Assembly: GCA_045130665.1 (NCBI GenBank)
Contig: JBGUQC010000004.1
Coordinates: 648,625 to 712,624, forward strand
Reading direction: 5' to 3'
Length of the DNA: 64,000 nucleotides
Source: RGIG8124 sp045130665
GTDB lineage: Bacteria; Bacillota; Clostridia; Christensenellales; CAG-917
In this document: positions 53,098 through 62,385 of the stretch, one piece after another
How positions within the stretch are numbered: the first letter of the stretch is position 1
Layout: each line of letters begins with the position of its first letter
Made by a program: the position numbers and the translations under genes
Notes under the pieces: model-generated
What the model saw: only the letters and a program-made list of their open reading frames with translations
Told to the model about the DNA's origin: nothing
Databases searched by the model: none

Positions 53098-53739
53098 TTA
53101 ACAGCAAGCGATTAAATCTCCTCCCATACACTCGCAACATGTGTCTGCACACCATAATGCTGCACAAACTGAGCAAATGGAACTTCCTGCGTCATCACCT
53201 GCATTACCCCTTCCATAGGTTCTATGAGATTCATTGGCATTTATATTAGAATAAGTTCTTTGTTCTGCTTGTTTATTCTCAATATTGGCATGTTCGTTAA
53301 TTCTGTCATAGACTCTTTTATATTTAGCATTGCTTGGATCCATCTCCATAGCAACTTCTAATTGGTTCTTGGCCTCATCATACCATTTCTTTTCATAATA
53401 TATTCTTGCTTGATGATAGTGCCATTCGCCACCTCTATATGAAAGTCCATCTAAAAGAGCTTGTGCGCCATTTAAATCTCCTTGCTTAATAAAATTTGTA
53501 ATATTGGCATAAACTGAAGTCTCATCACTTTCTATGGTGTTTTGAGTCTCTTTAATTTCCATAGCACTTTGATAAGCTTCATCTAATATACGAATTTGAC
53601 GAGCAGCTTCTGCACCTGCTTCGCCTTCTTGGAACATTTGTTCGCTTAATTCGGCCCTTTTTGCCTTGTATGCCTCAAGTATCTCTTGTTGAGAGGCATC
53701 ATGGTCTACACCTAAGATTACAAACGGGTCGTATGACAT
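53098..53739 (-). CDS. J-domain-like protein without HPD, with a Cys-rich C-terminus
   Basis: The 213-residue protein starts like a J domain (SYDPFVILGVDHDASQQEIL and RILDEAYQSAME), but the HPD tripeptide needed to stimulate Hsp70 is absent; ELSEQMFQ stands in its place. A tetratricopeptide-like helical part follows (residues 85-145). The end is SSICSVCAALWCADTCCECM and GGDLIACC, with eight Cys in 28 residues and a terminal Cys-Cys. It overlaps the DUF5685 gene by 22 bases. The Cys tail might bind metal or be lipid-modified; this is not shown by sequence. Confidence 0.75.
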   Translation of the reverse strand: MSYDPFVILGVDHDASQQEILEAYKAKRAELSEQMFQEGEAGAEAARQIRILDEAYQSAMEIKETQNTIESDETSVYANITNFIKQGDLNGAQALLDGLSYRGGEWHYHQARIYYEKKWYDEAKNQLEVAMEMDPSNAKYKRVYDRINEHANIENKQAEQRTYSNINANESHRTYGRGNAGDDAGSSICSVCAALWCADTCCECMGGDLIACC

Positions 53740-54593
53740 TTTTCTTCTCCTTTAAGTAGCTTGCTTATCTGCATTGGTATACCTTTGTATATTATGTTAG
53801 ATAAAACGCCTTCTGCTACCTTGACGTCCATTGCATCATATGCATCTGCCAAATCGTTATATGTACTATTGCAAATGAACTCAATATCTTGTTTGTATTT
53901 GTCTATATATTCTTTTTTACCTTCACACTTACCATACTTTGCAATAAATGGATTATATCTATTCTTTTTTGAATCTTCTTCTAAATCATCTATTGCATCC
54001 ATGATATATACTATCTTTCCTAAGGCATATGTGAAGTTTTCTTCTTCCTTAGTGAGAGGTCTGTACTTTGCCATCATGTGTTTTGTACAATCTCTCATTA
54101 GTATTCCCATAGTATCTGTTACTCTATCTATACTTGAAGAATTTTCTTTCTCAAGTACTGCCAAAGCCTTAAAGCAATCATTCATACACTTATCAACCTC
54201 TGGCAATCTTTTTACTGCTGCTCTTTTTCTTGCAGCTAATCTAGCCTTAACAAATACTCTTTTCTTTTTGCCATCTTGAACATCATCCTGTGCCTTATAA
54301 TAAATCAATAAAACACTTAGATCTGCAACCGCTTTTGATATCTCATCTACCTCAGCAATTGGCTTCTTTCCTACTGGATGAATCATGCAGTGGCAATTCT
54401 TTATTTTCACATCTTCGGCAGTTAAACAGTGCAAAAGTGCTGAATAAAATGCCGAATCGTAATTTACGCACAATCTTGTAACTGGTGATCCTGTTTTTCC
54501 TAATGCCACACAAAGTCCGCAATAATATGCCCTGAACATCATAAAGTCCTTAACATACATATTGGCCTTATCTGGTATTATATATCCAAACAT
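53718..54593 (-). CDS. DUF5685-family protein with Asp-rich and Cys motifs
   Basis: The 291-residue helical protein matches the DUF5685 pattern: MFGYIIPDKANMYVKDF, FRAYYCGLCVALGK and LCVNYDSAFYSALL. It has Cys pairs C25xxC28 and C67xC69. Two Asp-rich motifs are AQDDVQD (Asp103-Asp107) and MDAIDDLEED (Asp199-Asp207), on predicted helices about 95 residues apart. That spacing and pattern recall isoprenoid synthases and prenyltransferases, but no homology is proven here. It overlaps the J-like gene by 22 bases and follows trpS by about 9 bases. The function is unknown. Confidence 0.75.
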   Translation of the reverse strand: MFGYIIPDKANMYVKDFMMFRAYYCGLCVALGKTGSPVTRLCVNYDSAFYSALLHCLTAEDVKIKNCHCMIHPVGKKPIAEVDEISKAVADLSVLLIYYKAQDDVQDGKKKRVFVKARLAARKRAAVKRLPEVDKCMNDCFKALAVLEKENSSSIDRVTDTMGILMRDCTKHMMAKYRPLTKEEENFTYALGKIVYIMDAIDDLEEDSKKNRYNPFIAKYGKCEGKKEYIDKYKQDIEFICNSTYNDLADAYDAMDVKVAEGVLSNIIYKGIPMQISKLLKGEEKCHTTRL

Positions 54594-54602
54594 TTATATC
54601 TC

Positions 54603-55610
54603 CTAGAACTGTACAAGACCTATCTTCTTTTGTACCTTTCTTAAGGTTTTGAAAGCAACGTATCTGGCCTTATCTGCGCTTGCTTTTGCAACTTGTGCAA
54701 TATATTCTTTATCTGCCATATATTTGCTTACTTCGTCTCTTATTGGTTTGAATTTTGCAGCTACAGCTTCACCTACAGCAGTCTTAAATGTGCCATAGCC
54801 TTGTCCTGCAAATTCCTTTTCAACGTCTGCGACAGACTTTCCTGTGATGCATGAATAGATTGTGATAAGGTTGCTAATTCCTGGCTTATCATCTCTCATA
54901 ACTATTTCGCTACCACTATCTGTTACAGCTCTTTTGAACTTTCTCATAATGTCATCCTCTGAATCAATTATTGAGATTGTTGCATTTGCATCTGGATCTG
55001 ATTTAGACATCTTGGATAATGGATCTTGGAGTGAGAAAATCTTTGCTCCTGCTGGTGAGATATATGGTTCTGGAATTGTGAACACATCTCCATAAAGATT
55101 ATTAAATCTAATTGCTAAATCTCTTGTTAATTCGAGATGTTGCTTTTGATCTTGACCAACTGGAACCAAATGACTTTGATAAATTAAGATATCAACAGCC
55201 ATTAAAACAGGATAATCTAATAATCCCATGTTGATATTATCTTCATGCTTTGCGCTCTTATCCTTAAATTGTGTCATTCTGGATAATTCGCCAACATAAG
55301 CATAACAATTTAATATCCATTGCAACTCGCTAACTTCTGGCACATGTGATTGGAAGAATAATGTTGCTTCTTCTGGATTAATACCACATGCTAATAATTG
55401 AGCATAAAAACTTAAACTTGCTTGTCTTAATTCAGCAGGTGTACGTCTAATTGTTAATGAGTGTAAGTCTGCAATAAAGAAAAATGAGTTAAAATCCTTT
55501 TGGAACTTAACACAATTTTGTACAGCACCTAAATAATTACCTAAAGTAATTACACCTGTAGGTTGAAAACCTGTTAACATGGTTTTCTTTTGTTCGATTT
55601 TCTCTTCCAT
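54603..55610 (-). CDS. trpS: Tryptophan-tRNA ligase
   Basis: This class I synthetase charges tRNA-Trp. It shows the family start LTGFQPTGVITLGNYLGAVQ (with the HIGH-equivalent in TLGNYLG), DLHSLTIR, QSHLVPVGQDQKQHLELTRD and the KMSKS loop as LSKMSKSDPDA. The length of 335 is normal. It lies 2 bases from thrC on one side, in a long operon-like run that includes release factor genes; no T-box or leader is seen in front of it. Confidence 0.96.
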   Translation of the reverse strand: MEEKIEQKKTMLTGFQPTGVITLGNYLGAVQNCVKFQKDFNSFFFIADLHSLTIRRTPAELRQASLSFYAQLLACGINPEEATLFFQSHVPEVSELQWILNCYAYVGELSRMTQFKDKSAKHEDNINMGLLDYPVLMAVDILIYQSHLVPVGQDQKQHLELTRDLAIRFNNLYGDVFTIPEPYISPAGAKIFSLQDPLSKMSKSDPDANATISIIDSEDDIMRKFKRAVTDSGSEIVMRDDKPGISNLITIYSCITGKSVADVEKEFAGQGYGTFKTAVGEAVAAKFKPIRDEVSKYMADKEYIAQVAKASADKARYVAFKTLRKVQKKIGLVQF

Positions 55611-55612
55611 AA

Positions 55613-57100
55613 TTATTCCTTTATAGCTGATACGAATTTCATAACAGCTTTTAATGTCTCGTCTTTCTCAATAATTGTTGTATGACGAATCTCTTTATCT
55701 CTTAGATAATATAAGCTCTCTGGGCATGGTAGACCGGTTTGGAATTGAATCTTGGACATACATTTGTAATTATCCTTTTCCAAGCCTCCAATTGCGGCGT
55801 AAACGTCTTTAGGGAACTTATATGGGCTTGCTGTAGACAGTATAACTGTCTTGGTCTCATCTTCGGTCTCATCTACATAATCAACATAGACTCTTGCGGC
55901 AACGGCTGTATGTGGATCCATGATATAATCATTTTCCTCAAAGAATTCGCCAATGATTTCTTTGGTTTCTTCTTCGTCTGCCCATCCTGCTTCGAAAATG
56001 TTCTCACCAATCTTATTTAAGTCTATTTCAAGCTTGAATTCGCCATTTTGTTTTAAGTCTTTAAATATCTTTGCAACCTTTGTTGAATCCTTGCCTAAAA
56101 GTTCATATAAATATCTTTCCAAGTTGGAACTAATTAAGATATCCATACTTGGAGACATGGATTTATAGAATTCTCTATGTACATCATAAACTCCTGTGTG
56201 GAAGAAATCAGATAAGATATTGTTTTGATTAGATGCAATAATGAGTTTGTTTACTGGCAATCCCATTCTATGTGCATAATAACCAGCTAAAATATCTCCA
56301 AAATTTCCTGTTGGAACAACAAAGTTGATTTTGTCTCCTAATTCAATCTCTCCAGAAGAAACCATATCTGTATATGCTGAGAAGTAATATACAACTTGTG
56401 GTAATAATCTTCCTAAGTTGATTGAGTTTGCTGAAGACATTGTGATATTTAATTTTGCAAGAGTATCTATTGCAGTCTTGTCATTAAAGATTTCCTTAAC
56501 TGCAGTTTGTGCATCATCAAAATTACCCTTAATTCCAGCAACATGAACATTTTTACCCTCTTGGGTAATCATTTGAAGTTTTTGCATATCTGAAACTCCT
56601 TGAGATGGATAGAAAACAATGATTTCTGTTCCATCTACATCTTGGAATCCAGATAATGCTGCTTTACCAGTATCACCAGATGTTGCAACCAATATTAAGG
56701 TCTTATCTGTGTGTCCGAGTTTTCTCTTAGATGCAACAAGTAAGTATGGCATTAATGTTAAAGCCATATCCTTAAATGCACATGTTGGACCATGCCAAAG
56801 TTCCATGACAAAGAGTGTATCATCAATCTTAACAACTGGACATGGATCTCCATCAAAACGTGAATAAGCCTTTTGAGCGAAGTCTAAAAGTTCTTCCTTT
56901 GTAAATTCATCCATATACATAGAAAGAATATCTGCTGCTCTTTCTGGATAATCCATCTCAGCTAGACTATTAATATAGTCTAATTTGATTTGTGGGAACT
57001 CAACTGGAACAATTAAGCCACCATCTTCGGATATACCTTTGACGATAGCTTCGCTTGCACTAAATAATTTTTTAGAATCTCTTGTACTTGTGTATTTCAT
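55613..57100 (-). CDS. thrC: Threonine synthase
   Basis: The 495-residue pyridoxal-phosphate enzyme converts O-phosphohomoserine to threonine. It has the family N-terminus MKYTSTRDSKKLFSASEAI, the PLP lysine in GPTCAFKDMALTLMP (about residue 102-116), VATSGDTGKAALSGF and the phosphate-binding region FVVPTGNFGDILAGYYAHRM. It is the longer, fungal/E. coli-type form (about 430-500 residues). It is followed after 2 bases by trpS and preceded by a small P-loop gene. Confidence 0.95.
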   Translation of the reverse strand: MKYTSTRDSKKLFSASEAIVKGISEDGGLIVPVEFPQIKLDYINSLAEMDYPERAADILSMYMDEFTKEELLDFAQKAYSRFDGDPCPVVKIDDTLFVMELWHGPTCAFKDMALTLMPYLLVASKRKLGHTDKTLILVATSGDTGKAALSGFQDVDGTEIIVFYPSQGVSDMQKLQMITQEGKNVHVAGIKGNFDDAQTAVKEIFNDKTAIDTLAKLNITMSSANSINLGRLLPQVVYYFSAYTDMVSSGEIELGDKINFVVPTGNFGDILAGYYAHRMGLPVNKLIIASNQNNILSDFFHTGVYDVHREFYKSMSPSMDILISSNLERYLYELLGKDSTKVAKIFKDLKQNGEFKLEIDLNKIGENIFEAGWADEEETKEIIGEFFEENDYIMDPHTAVAARVYVDYVDETEDETKTVILSTASPYKFPKDVYAAIGGLEKDNYKCMSKIQFQTGLPCPESLYYLRDKEIRHTTIIEKDETLKAVMKFVSAIKE

Positions 57101-57104
57101 AATC

Positions 57105-57527
57105 TTACATATATTGTTTTAGTTCTTCTGGGAAATCTATTGGATCTGCAGAAACGGTGATTACAAATCTAACATTTGAAGATTTTGCAATCGCACCCAA
57201 TTCAGCATAGAATTCACCCATTTGAGGAACTTTTAATTTGAACATACGATGTGCGCCATCTATGTACATCGTTTCAATATCATAGTTTGCGGATAAAATA
57301 CCTTTAATAAATGCTACAAGTTCTTTAATTGAAATTGGGTCTTCTTCTGACTTTCTTAAGACTGAAGCATTTATCATTCTAACTTGATAACGTAGTTGAT
57401 GCATTAATTCATCGGTATCGGTAATAAAGACTATATCACCTTTGGCAGTATCGACATTGTCATTTGCTTTGTCGACGATAATTTTTGTTTTTCCTGTGCC
57501 TTTTGTTCCGTAAATTAATTCAATCAT
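57105..57527 (-). CDS. Small P-loop ATP-binding protein
   Basis: The 140-residue protein has a Walker A motif at its start (LIYGTKGTGKTKII, Lys13) and a Walker B-like strand ETMYIDGAHRMF near residue 83-94. A late block is RFVITVSADPIDFPEEL. It resembles short Clostridial P-loop proteins sometimes annotated as twitching-motility or ATP-binding proteins. The specific function is unknown. GGAGG precedes the ATG. It sits 4 bases before thrC in the same run. Confidence 0.7.
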   Translation of the reverse strand: MIELIYGTKGTGKTKIIVDKANDNVDTAKGDIVFITDTDELMHQLRYQVRMINASVLRKSEEDPISIKELVAFIKGILSANYDIETMYIDGAHRMFKLKVPQMGEFYAELGAIAKSSNVRFVITVSADPIDFPEELKQYM

Positions 57528-57606
57528 GTTTTATCCTCCAATTTGATACATGTATCATTTTTTTCTTTTATTCTATAAGAAAAAAACTCTTTTTTCAATA
57601 GTGGAC

Positions 57607-57625
57607 TTATAACAATAAGTTATAA
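57607..57625. repeat. Inverted repeat after the citrate-synthase-like gene
   Basis: TTATAAC and GTTATAA are inverted copies 5 bases apart, just past the stop at 57634. A second palindrome GATACATGTATC lies at 57543-57554. The first may be a weak terminator without a close T run; the second lies in front of the P-loop gene and could be an operator. Confidence 0.35.
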
Positions 57626-57633
57626 CCTCTATC

Positions 57634-59043
57634 TTAAATTTCTCTTGCTTTTGGTAGATTTTTAGAGAGTTTGTCGTATGCTTTTGGATCTATTTCTTTA
57701 ATAAATTTGCACAATTCTTTATCGCCCATAGATGTTGTTCTTCCTTGTGCATATACGGCATCTACTTTATCTTTAATCTTTTGAACAAGTGCGGATTTTT
57801 TATCTATCTTTTCATCATCTTTCAATCTGAAATAGCTATTAATCCAGAATGCAATACCAGCAAGTCCGCTAAAGCTATCTACGATAACTCTTGCAGGTCT
57901 ATTTAAAATCTTTTCTGTATCAAAGATGTTGTAGATTTCTTGGTCTTTAAGTAATCCATCTGCATGAATACCTGCACGTGTTACGTTAAAGTTCTTTCCA
58001 ACAAATGGTGTTCTTTCTGGAATTGTGAATCCCATCTTATTTTCAAAATAATCTGCAATTTCTGTTATAACAGAAAGATCCATGCCATCTCTTGTACCAC
58101 GAAGTGATGTGTATTCCATAACCATTGCCTCAAGTGGTGTGTTACCAGTTCTTTCGCCAATGCCTAAAAGTGTTGTATTAACTGCAGAACAACCATAAAG
58201 CCATGCTGTTGCAGAGTTTGTAACGGCTTTATAGAAGTCGTTATGGCCATGCCATTCTAATTGTTCGGATGGAATTTCAGCATAATATCTAAATCCATAG
58301 ATGATACCTTGAACACTTCTTGGAAGAGCTGTACCAGGATAACTTACGCCATATCCCATTGTGTCACATGCTCTAATCTTAATTGGAATTCCGCTTTGTT
58401 TCGAAAGCTTCATTAACTCAATTGCAAATGGAACAACAAATCCGAAATAGTCTGCTCTTGTGATATCTTCAAAGTGGCAACGTGGAACAATTCCTTTATC
58501 AAGTGCCATCTTTACGATGGCAAGGTATTTATCCATTGCTTGTGCACGAGTCATATTCATCTTTTTAAAGATGTGGTAATCTGAGCATGAAACTAAAATA
58601 CCTGTTTCCTTTAAACCTAAGGATTTAACAAGTTCGAAGTCTTTTTCATTTGCTCTAATCCAGCTTGTGATTTGTGGAAACTTGTAACCAAGTTCTAAAC
58701 ACTTTTCAACAGCCTTTCTATCGTTTTCTGAATATAAGAAGAATTCACTTTGACGAATGATTCCTTTTGGACCAGATAATCTATGGAGCATCTTGAATAA
58801 TTCAACGATATCTTCTGGTTGGAATGGAGAACATGCTTGTTGTCCATCTCTAAATGTTGTATCTGTAATCCAAATGTCCTTTGGACAATCCAATGGAACG
58901 TTTCTCATATTGAATGAGGTCTTTGGAACTTGACCATAAGCAAAAAGCTTTCTATACAAGTTTGGCTTTGCAACATCTTGTATTTGTGGCTTATAGTTGT
59001 GTTCTTCTAATATGTGTCTTTCGTTGTTATATGATATTTGCAT
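57634..59043 (-). CDS. (Re)-citrate synthase-like / isopropylmalate synthase family enzyme
   Basis: The 469-residue HMGL-type acyltransferase carries WITDTTFRDGQQACSPF, IRQSEFFLYSENDRK, CHFEDITRADYFGFV, WHGHNDFYKAVTNSATAWLY and GIGERTGNTPLEAMV. The N-terminal block PNLYRKLFAYGQVPK, the long IRQSEFFLYSE loop and the absence of a LeuA regulatory domain match the Clostridial family that includes Re-face citrate synthase of Clostridium kluyveri better than LeuA or homocitrate synthase. If so, it makes citrate from oxaloacetate and acetyl-CoA for glutamate synthesis in an anaerobe. LeuA-like or homocitrate activity remains possible. Confidence 0.8.
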   Translation of the reverse strand: MQISYNNERHILEEHNYKPQIQDVAKPNLYRKLFAYGQVPKTSFNMRNVPLDCPKDIWITDTTFRDGQQACSPFQPEDIVELFKMLHRLSGPKGIIRQSEFFLYSENDRKAVEKCLELGYKFPQITSWIRANEKDFELVKSLGLKETGILVSCSDYHIFKKMNMTRAQAMDKYLAIVKMALDKGIVPRCHFEDITRADYFGFVVPFAIELMKLSKQSGIPIKIRACDTMGYGVSYPGTALPRSVQGIIYGFRYYAEIPSEQLEWHGHNDFYKAVTNSATAWLYGCSAVNTTLLGIGERTGNTPLEAMVMEYTSLRGTRDGMDLSVITEIADYFENKMGFTIPERTPFVGKNFNVTRAGIHADGLLKDQEIYNIFDTEKILNRPARVIVDSFSGLAGIAFWINSYFRLKDDEKIDKKSALVQKIKDKVDAVYAQGRTTSMGDKELCKFIKEIDPKAYDKLSKNLPKAREI

Positions 59044-59057
59044 AATATCACCTCTAA

Positions 59058-60146
59058 TTAATCATCTATGTTTTCTAGCATCTTATTTTGAAGTGCTATT
59101 TGTAGAGCTGTAATCATTTCATCTAATTCGCCCATCATGAATCTATCTAAAGAATAAAGTGTTAAGCCAATTCTATGGTCCGTAACTCTTCCTTGTGGGA
59201 AATTATATGTTCTAATTCTTTCGCTTCTATCTCCAGAACCAATTTGTGCTCTTCTATTTTCTGCATATTCTTTATCATTTTGGGTTTGAATCATGTCATA
59301 TACTCTTGATCTAAGAATTGCCCAAGCTTTCTCTCTGTTCTTCATTTGACTTCTTTCATCTTGGCATTCAACAACAATACCAGTTGGAATATGTGTCATA
59401 CGAATAGCAGATTCAGTCTTATTAACGTGTTGTCCGCCAGCACCAGAGCTTCTATATGTATCAATCTTTACATCTTCAGGTTTGATATCAACTTGGATAT
59501 CTTCTACCTCTGGTAGAACTGCAACTGTTGCAGCAGATGTATGTACTCTTCCTTGAGACTCAGTCTCTGGAACTCTTTGAACTCTATGTACACCACTTTC
59601 AAACTTAAGTTTGCCGTATGCACCATGTCCAGAAATTGTATAGACAGCTTCTTTAATTCCGCCAATTTCAGTCATGTTAGAACTAACTTCTTCCATTTTC
59701 CAGCGGTTCTTATCTGCATAGTGTTCATACATCTTCATAAGTTCTGTTGCAAATAAAGCTGCTTCTTCGCCACCAACACCTGCTCTAAACTCGATAATAA
59801 CGTTACTATCTTCGTTTGGATCTTTTGGTATAAGAGCTATCTTAATTGTCTCTGCATCTTTATCCATTGCTTCAAGCAATGAATCTATTTCATCTGCTAT
59901 CATTTCCTTCATTTCAGGATCTGTTTCGCTAGATTGTTGTGCAATACATTCATCATAGTTTTTCTTATGATTTAGATACTCATCATATGCTTCAACAATA
60001 GGAGTTAAATCACTCAATTCTTTTGAGTAATTTCTGAACAACTCTTGGTTGGTTACGACTTCGCTTTTACTAAGTTCTTCGCCAAGCTCTAATGCTCTTT
60101 CTTTTGTCTTTTGAAGTCTTTGAATTAATCCGTCGCTTATTTTCAT
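59058..60146 (-). CDS. prfA: Peptide chain release factor 1
   Basis: The 362-residue protein ends translation at UAA and UAG. It has the catalytic GGQ in [17 protein letters not shown], the class block [20 protein letters not shown] and the C-terminal ITGLTL-like helix as [15 protein letters not shown]. The stop-codon recognition motif region is present ([16 protein letters not shown]). The ATG overlaps the stop of the upstream DUF1385-PrmC gene by 4 bases, so the factor and its modifying enzyme are made together. Confidence 0.97.
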   Translation of the reverse strand: MKISDGLIQRLQKTKERALELGEELSKSEVVTNQELFRNYSKELSDLTPIVEAYDEYLNHKKNYDECIAQQSSETDPEMKEMIADEIDSLLEAMDKDAETIKIALIPKDPNEDSNVIIEFRAGVGGEEAALFATELMKMYEHYADKNRWKMEEVSSNMTEIGGIKEAVYTISGHGAYGKLKFESGVHRVQRVPETESQGRVHTSAATVAVLPEVEDIQVDIKPEDVKIDTYRSSGAGGQHVNKTESAIRMTHIPTGIVVECQDERSQMKNREKAWAILRSRVYDMIQTQNDKEYAENRRAQIGSGDRSERIRTYNFPQGRVTDHRIGLTLYSLDRFMMGELDEMITALQIALQNKMLENIDD

Positions 60147-61975
60147 TTAACAATTAATATACGGTCTATTCCGTTATAATCCTTCTTTATTTCAACTTCT
60201 TTGCCTTCAAATAATGCAGCAACCTTGTCACTTTCATCAATGCCCAACTCTAAAATAAGTTTGCCATTATCATTAAGATAATTGCTGTATTCTTTAGCAA
60301 TAATTCTATAGAAATTCAAACCATCTTTGCCGCCATCTAATGCTAGCATTGGTTCGAAATCTTTTACTTTCTTTTCTAATTTTTGGATATCTGCTGAAGG
60401 AATATATGGTGGGTTTGATACGATAACATCGTATTTTTCGCCTTTAACTCCTTCAAACATATTTCCGTTTCTAAAATCAATCTTTAATCCTAATAAAGAT
60501 GCGTTGGATCTTGCGATATCTAAAGCATATGTGGACACATCGCTTGCTGTGACTTGTGCTCCTTCTTTCTTGCTTGCTATTGCAATAGCAATAGCGCCAC
60601 TTCCTGTGCAAAGATCTAATATCTTATTTCCCTCAGTATTAATGACTTCTTCAGCAACCAATTCTGTTTCTGGTCTTGGGATTAAAACATTTTGATTTAG
60701 ATTTAATCTAATTCCATAAAACTCTGTATATCCAAGAGCATATTGCAGCGGCATGCCATCTTTCATCTTTTCTGCAATTTCTTTAGCTTTTTCAAATTGA
60801 TTTGCTGTAAGCATATCAATGTTTTCTAGTTCAGTTCTCTTTTTGCCTGTAACTTCAACTAGGAGCCAATCTATATCGCTTTCATCTGCATAGATAGCAA
60901 TATCTTTTAATCTTTCTCTTGCAATAGCATATGGAAGACGAATATTAAAGTTCTCTGTTGGAATAGTTAAGTCTGCGTCCATTTCTTGTACTTTCTTAAA
61001 TGCTGCAATAGCAACTTCAGCCATATCATCGTTTGGTTTTCTTGTTGTAAGCATTTGAAGTGCAACACCTGGAGATCTCAATATTCTAAAGAATATGTTG
61101 TCTGATTTGGCAAGCAACTTTAGAAGTTCATAACTAATTCCTGCAACAATAGGTATAAATACTATCTTACATGGTACTTTAATCAAAGCATTTATAATGC
61201 TTGCTGCTTTTTGGTCTGATGGAACTAACCAACCTAATGCTTCTAATCCCCAGTTAACAAAAGCAAACACAATTATAGATACAACAATTACAAAGAATGT
61301 AAACGTTGTTCCACAACGTGAATGGAAAGTGCTTTGTTTTTGGACATTTTCAACTGTTAGTTCTAGGCCATGCTCATAGCAATTAATTGTTCTATGTTCA
61401 GCACCATGATACATAAAGACACGTCTTATATCCTTCATAGCACTAATTATTAGAACATAGGACACAAAGATAATTAGCATTATCGCGCCTTCGAAGAGAG
61501 AATAATAAATTGGATGTGATCCCTGTAGTTTTGGAATACTAAAGAGTAATCCGGCTAAATAGTTTGGTAGCAAAACAAATAATGCTACAGCAACCACTAG
61601 ACCAATTATTAGAGATATGGCCATGAGAACCTTCATTGGATCAATCTTTAGTTTCTTTGCCATCCACTTTTCAGTTTTGGTTGGTTCAGCGTAATCGCCG
61701 TAAACCTCGGCTGATCTCATTAAGATTCCCATTCCTTGACCAAGTTGTGTTACTAAGTTTACAACACCACGAATAAAAGGAAGTCTAAAGAAGATGTTTC
61801 TCTCCTTTGGGCTCTTTATTCTCTTGGTTTCATAAGTGATTTCGCCTGCTTCTGTTCTAACTGCTGTAGCGATGGTGTGTTCACCTTTCATCATTACGCC
61901 TTCAAGAACAGCTTGTCCTCCAATGGAAGTACGGCAAACCGCTTTTGACTTATCACAACTTTTCTCTTTTTTCAT
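60143..61975 (-). CDS. prmC: DUF1385 (YqhQ-like) membrane domain fused to PrmC, release-factor glutamine methyltransferase
   Basis: Residues 1 to about 320 are a DUF1385/YqhQ-like protein: [20 protein letters not shown], about four membrane segments and the [17 protein letters not shown] block. Residues about 325-610 are Prm[17 protein letters not shown], the SAM loop [16 protein letters not shown], and NPPY in [11 protein letters not shown], the catalytic motif that methylates the GGQ glutamine of release factors. The two halves are separate proteins in most bacteria. PrmC here overlaps prfA by 4 bases, a logical pairing. The role of the DUF1385 half is unknown; the fusion would tether PrmC to the membrane. 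Confidence 0.92.
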   Translation of the reverse strand: MKKEKSCDKSKAVCRTSIGGQAVLEGVMMKGEHTIATAVRTEAGEITYETKRIKSPKERNIFFRLPFIRGVVNLVTQLGQGMGILMRSAEVYGDYAEPTKTEKWMAKKLKIDPMKVLMAISLIIGLVVAVALFVLLPNYLAGLLFSIPKLQGSHPIYYSLFEGAIMLIIFVSYVLIISAMKDIRRVFMYHGAEHRTINCYEHGLELTVENVQKQSTFHSRCGTTFTFFVIVVSIIVFAFVNWGLEALGWLVPSDQKAASIINALIKVPCKIVFIPIVAGISYELLKLLAKSDNIFFRILRSPGVALQMLTTRKPNDDMAEVAIAAFKKVQEMDADLTIPTENFNIRLPYAIARERLKDIAIYADESDIDWLLVEVTGKKRTELENIDMLTANQFEKAKEIAEKMKDGMPLQYALGYTEFYGIRLNLNQNVLIPRPETELVAEEVINTEGNKILDLCTGSGAIAIAIASKKEGAQVTASDVSTYALDIARSNASLLGLKIDFRNGNMFEGVKGEKYDVIVSNPPYIPSADIQKLEKKVKDFEPMLALDGGKDGLNFYRIIAKEYSNYLNDNGKLILELGIDESDKVAALFEGKEVEIKKDYNGIDRILIVK

Positions 61976-61992
61976 ACCTATCCTAATAACTT

Positions 61993-62023
61993 AAAAAAGG
62001 GCGAGATTATTGTCCTCCCGCCC
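61993..62023 (-). terminator. Terminator of rpmE
   Basis: GGGCG and CGCCC (minus-strand reading) form the stem with further pairing in the loop, followed by six T. It lies between rpmE and the DUF1385-PrmC gene. Confidence 0.8.
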
Positions 62024-62041
62024 AATTTCATTTTTTGTTTC

Positions 62042-62254
62042 TTATTTTTGATTAAGATTGTAACGCTTGTTGAACTTATCAACTCTTCCGCTGGTATCAA
62101 CAAGTTTTTGCTTACCTGTGAAATATGGGTGGCACTTTGAACAAATTTCAACGCGGATTTCGTCTCCAGCAACTGTTGAACCAGTTTCAAAGGTGTTTCC
62201 ACATGCACAAATAACTGTTACGGTATGGTAATTTGGATGAATACCTTCTTTCAT
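62042..62254 (-). CDS. rpmE: 50S ribosomal protein L31, zinc-binding type
   Basis: The 70-residue protein has the L31 pattern [26 protein letters not shown] and [22 protein letters not shown] (shown in two parts by their key residues), with the CxC/CxxC ligands of the zinc-containing form. It joins the large ribosomal subunit. GGAGGAG precedes the ATG. A promoter with an overlapping palindrome and a folded leader lies upstream, so the gene appears separately regulated. Confidence 0.96.
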   Translation of the reverse strand: MKEGIHPNYHTVTVICACGNTFETGSTVAGDEIRVEICSKCHPYFTGKQKLVDTSGRVDKFNKRYNLNQK

Positions 62255-62320
62255 TGTCTGCTCCTCCTATATCTTTGTGGGTGAATTCTCTTGCCCACAC
62301 GCACCTTCTGTGCGCATATG
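62255..62320 (-). promoter_or_regulatory. Candidate structured leader of rpmE (L31 leader-like)
   Basis: In the 5' untranslated region, CGCAC/GTGCG (62300-62314) and GTGGG/CCCAC (62277-62298) form two adjacent hairpins just before the ribosome site. Firmicute rpmE genes often carry an autoregulatory L31 leader of this general kind. The match to a known leader family was not tested. Confidence 0.5.
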
Positions 62321-62325
62321 ACATA

Positions 62326-62363
62326 AGTGATATTTATTATATCACTAAAATAAACTAAGTCAA
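62326..62363 (-). promoter_or_regulatory. rpmE promoter with a palindrome over the -10 box
   Basis: On the minus strand TTGACT (62358-62363), 16 bases and TATAAT (62336-62341) form a strong promoter. The -10 lies inside AGTGATAT-N5-ATATCACT (62326-62346), a 21-base palindrome that could be a repressor site. The regulator is unknown. Confidence 0.55.
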
Positions 62364-62385
62364 CAACTAATTTTTGGGTATATTT

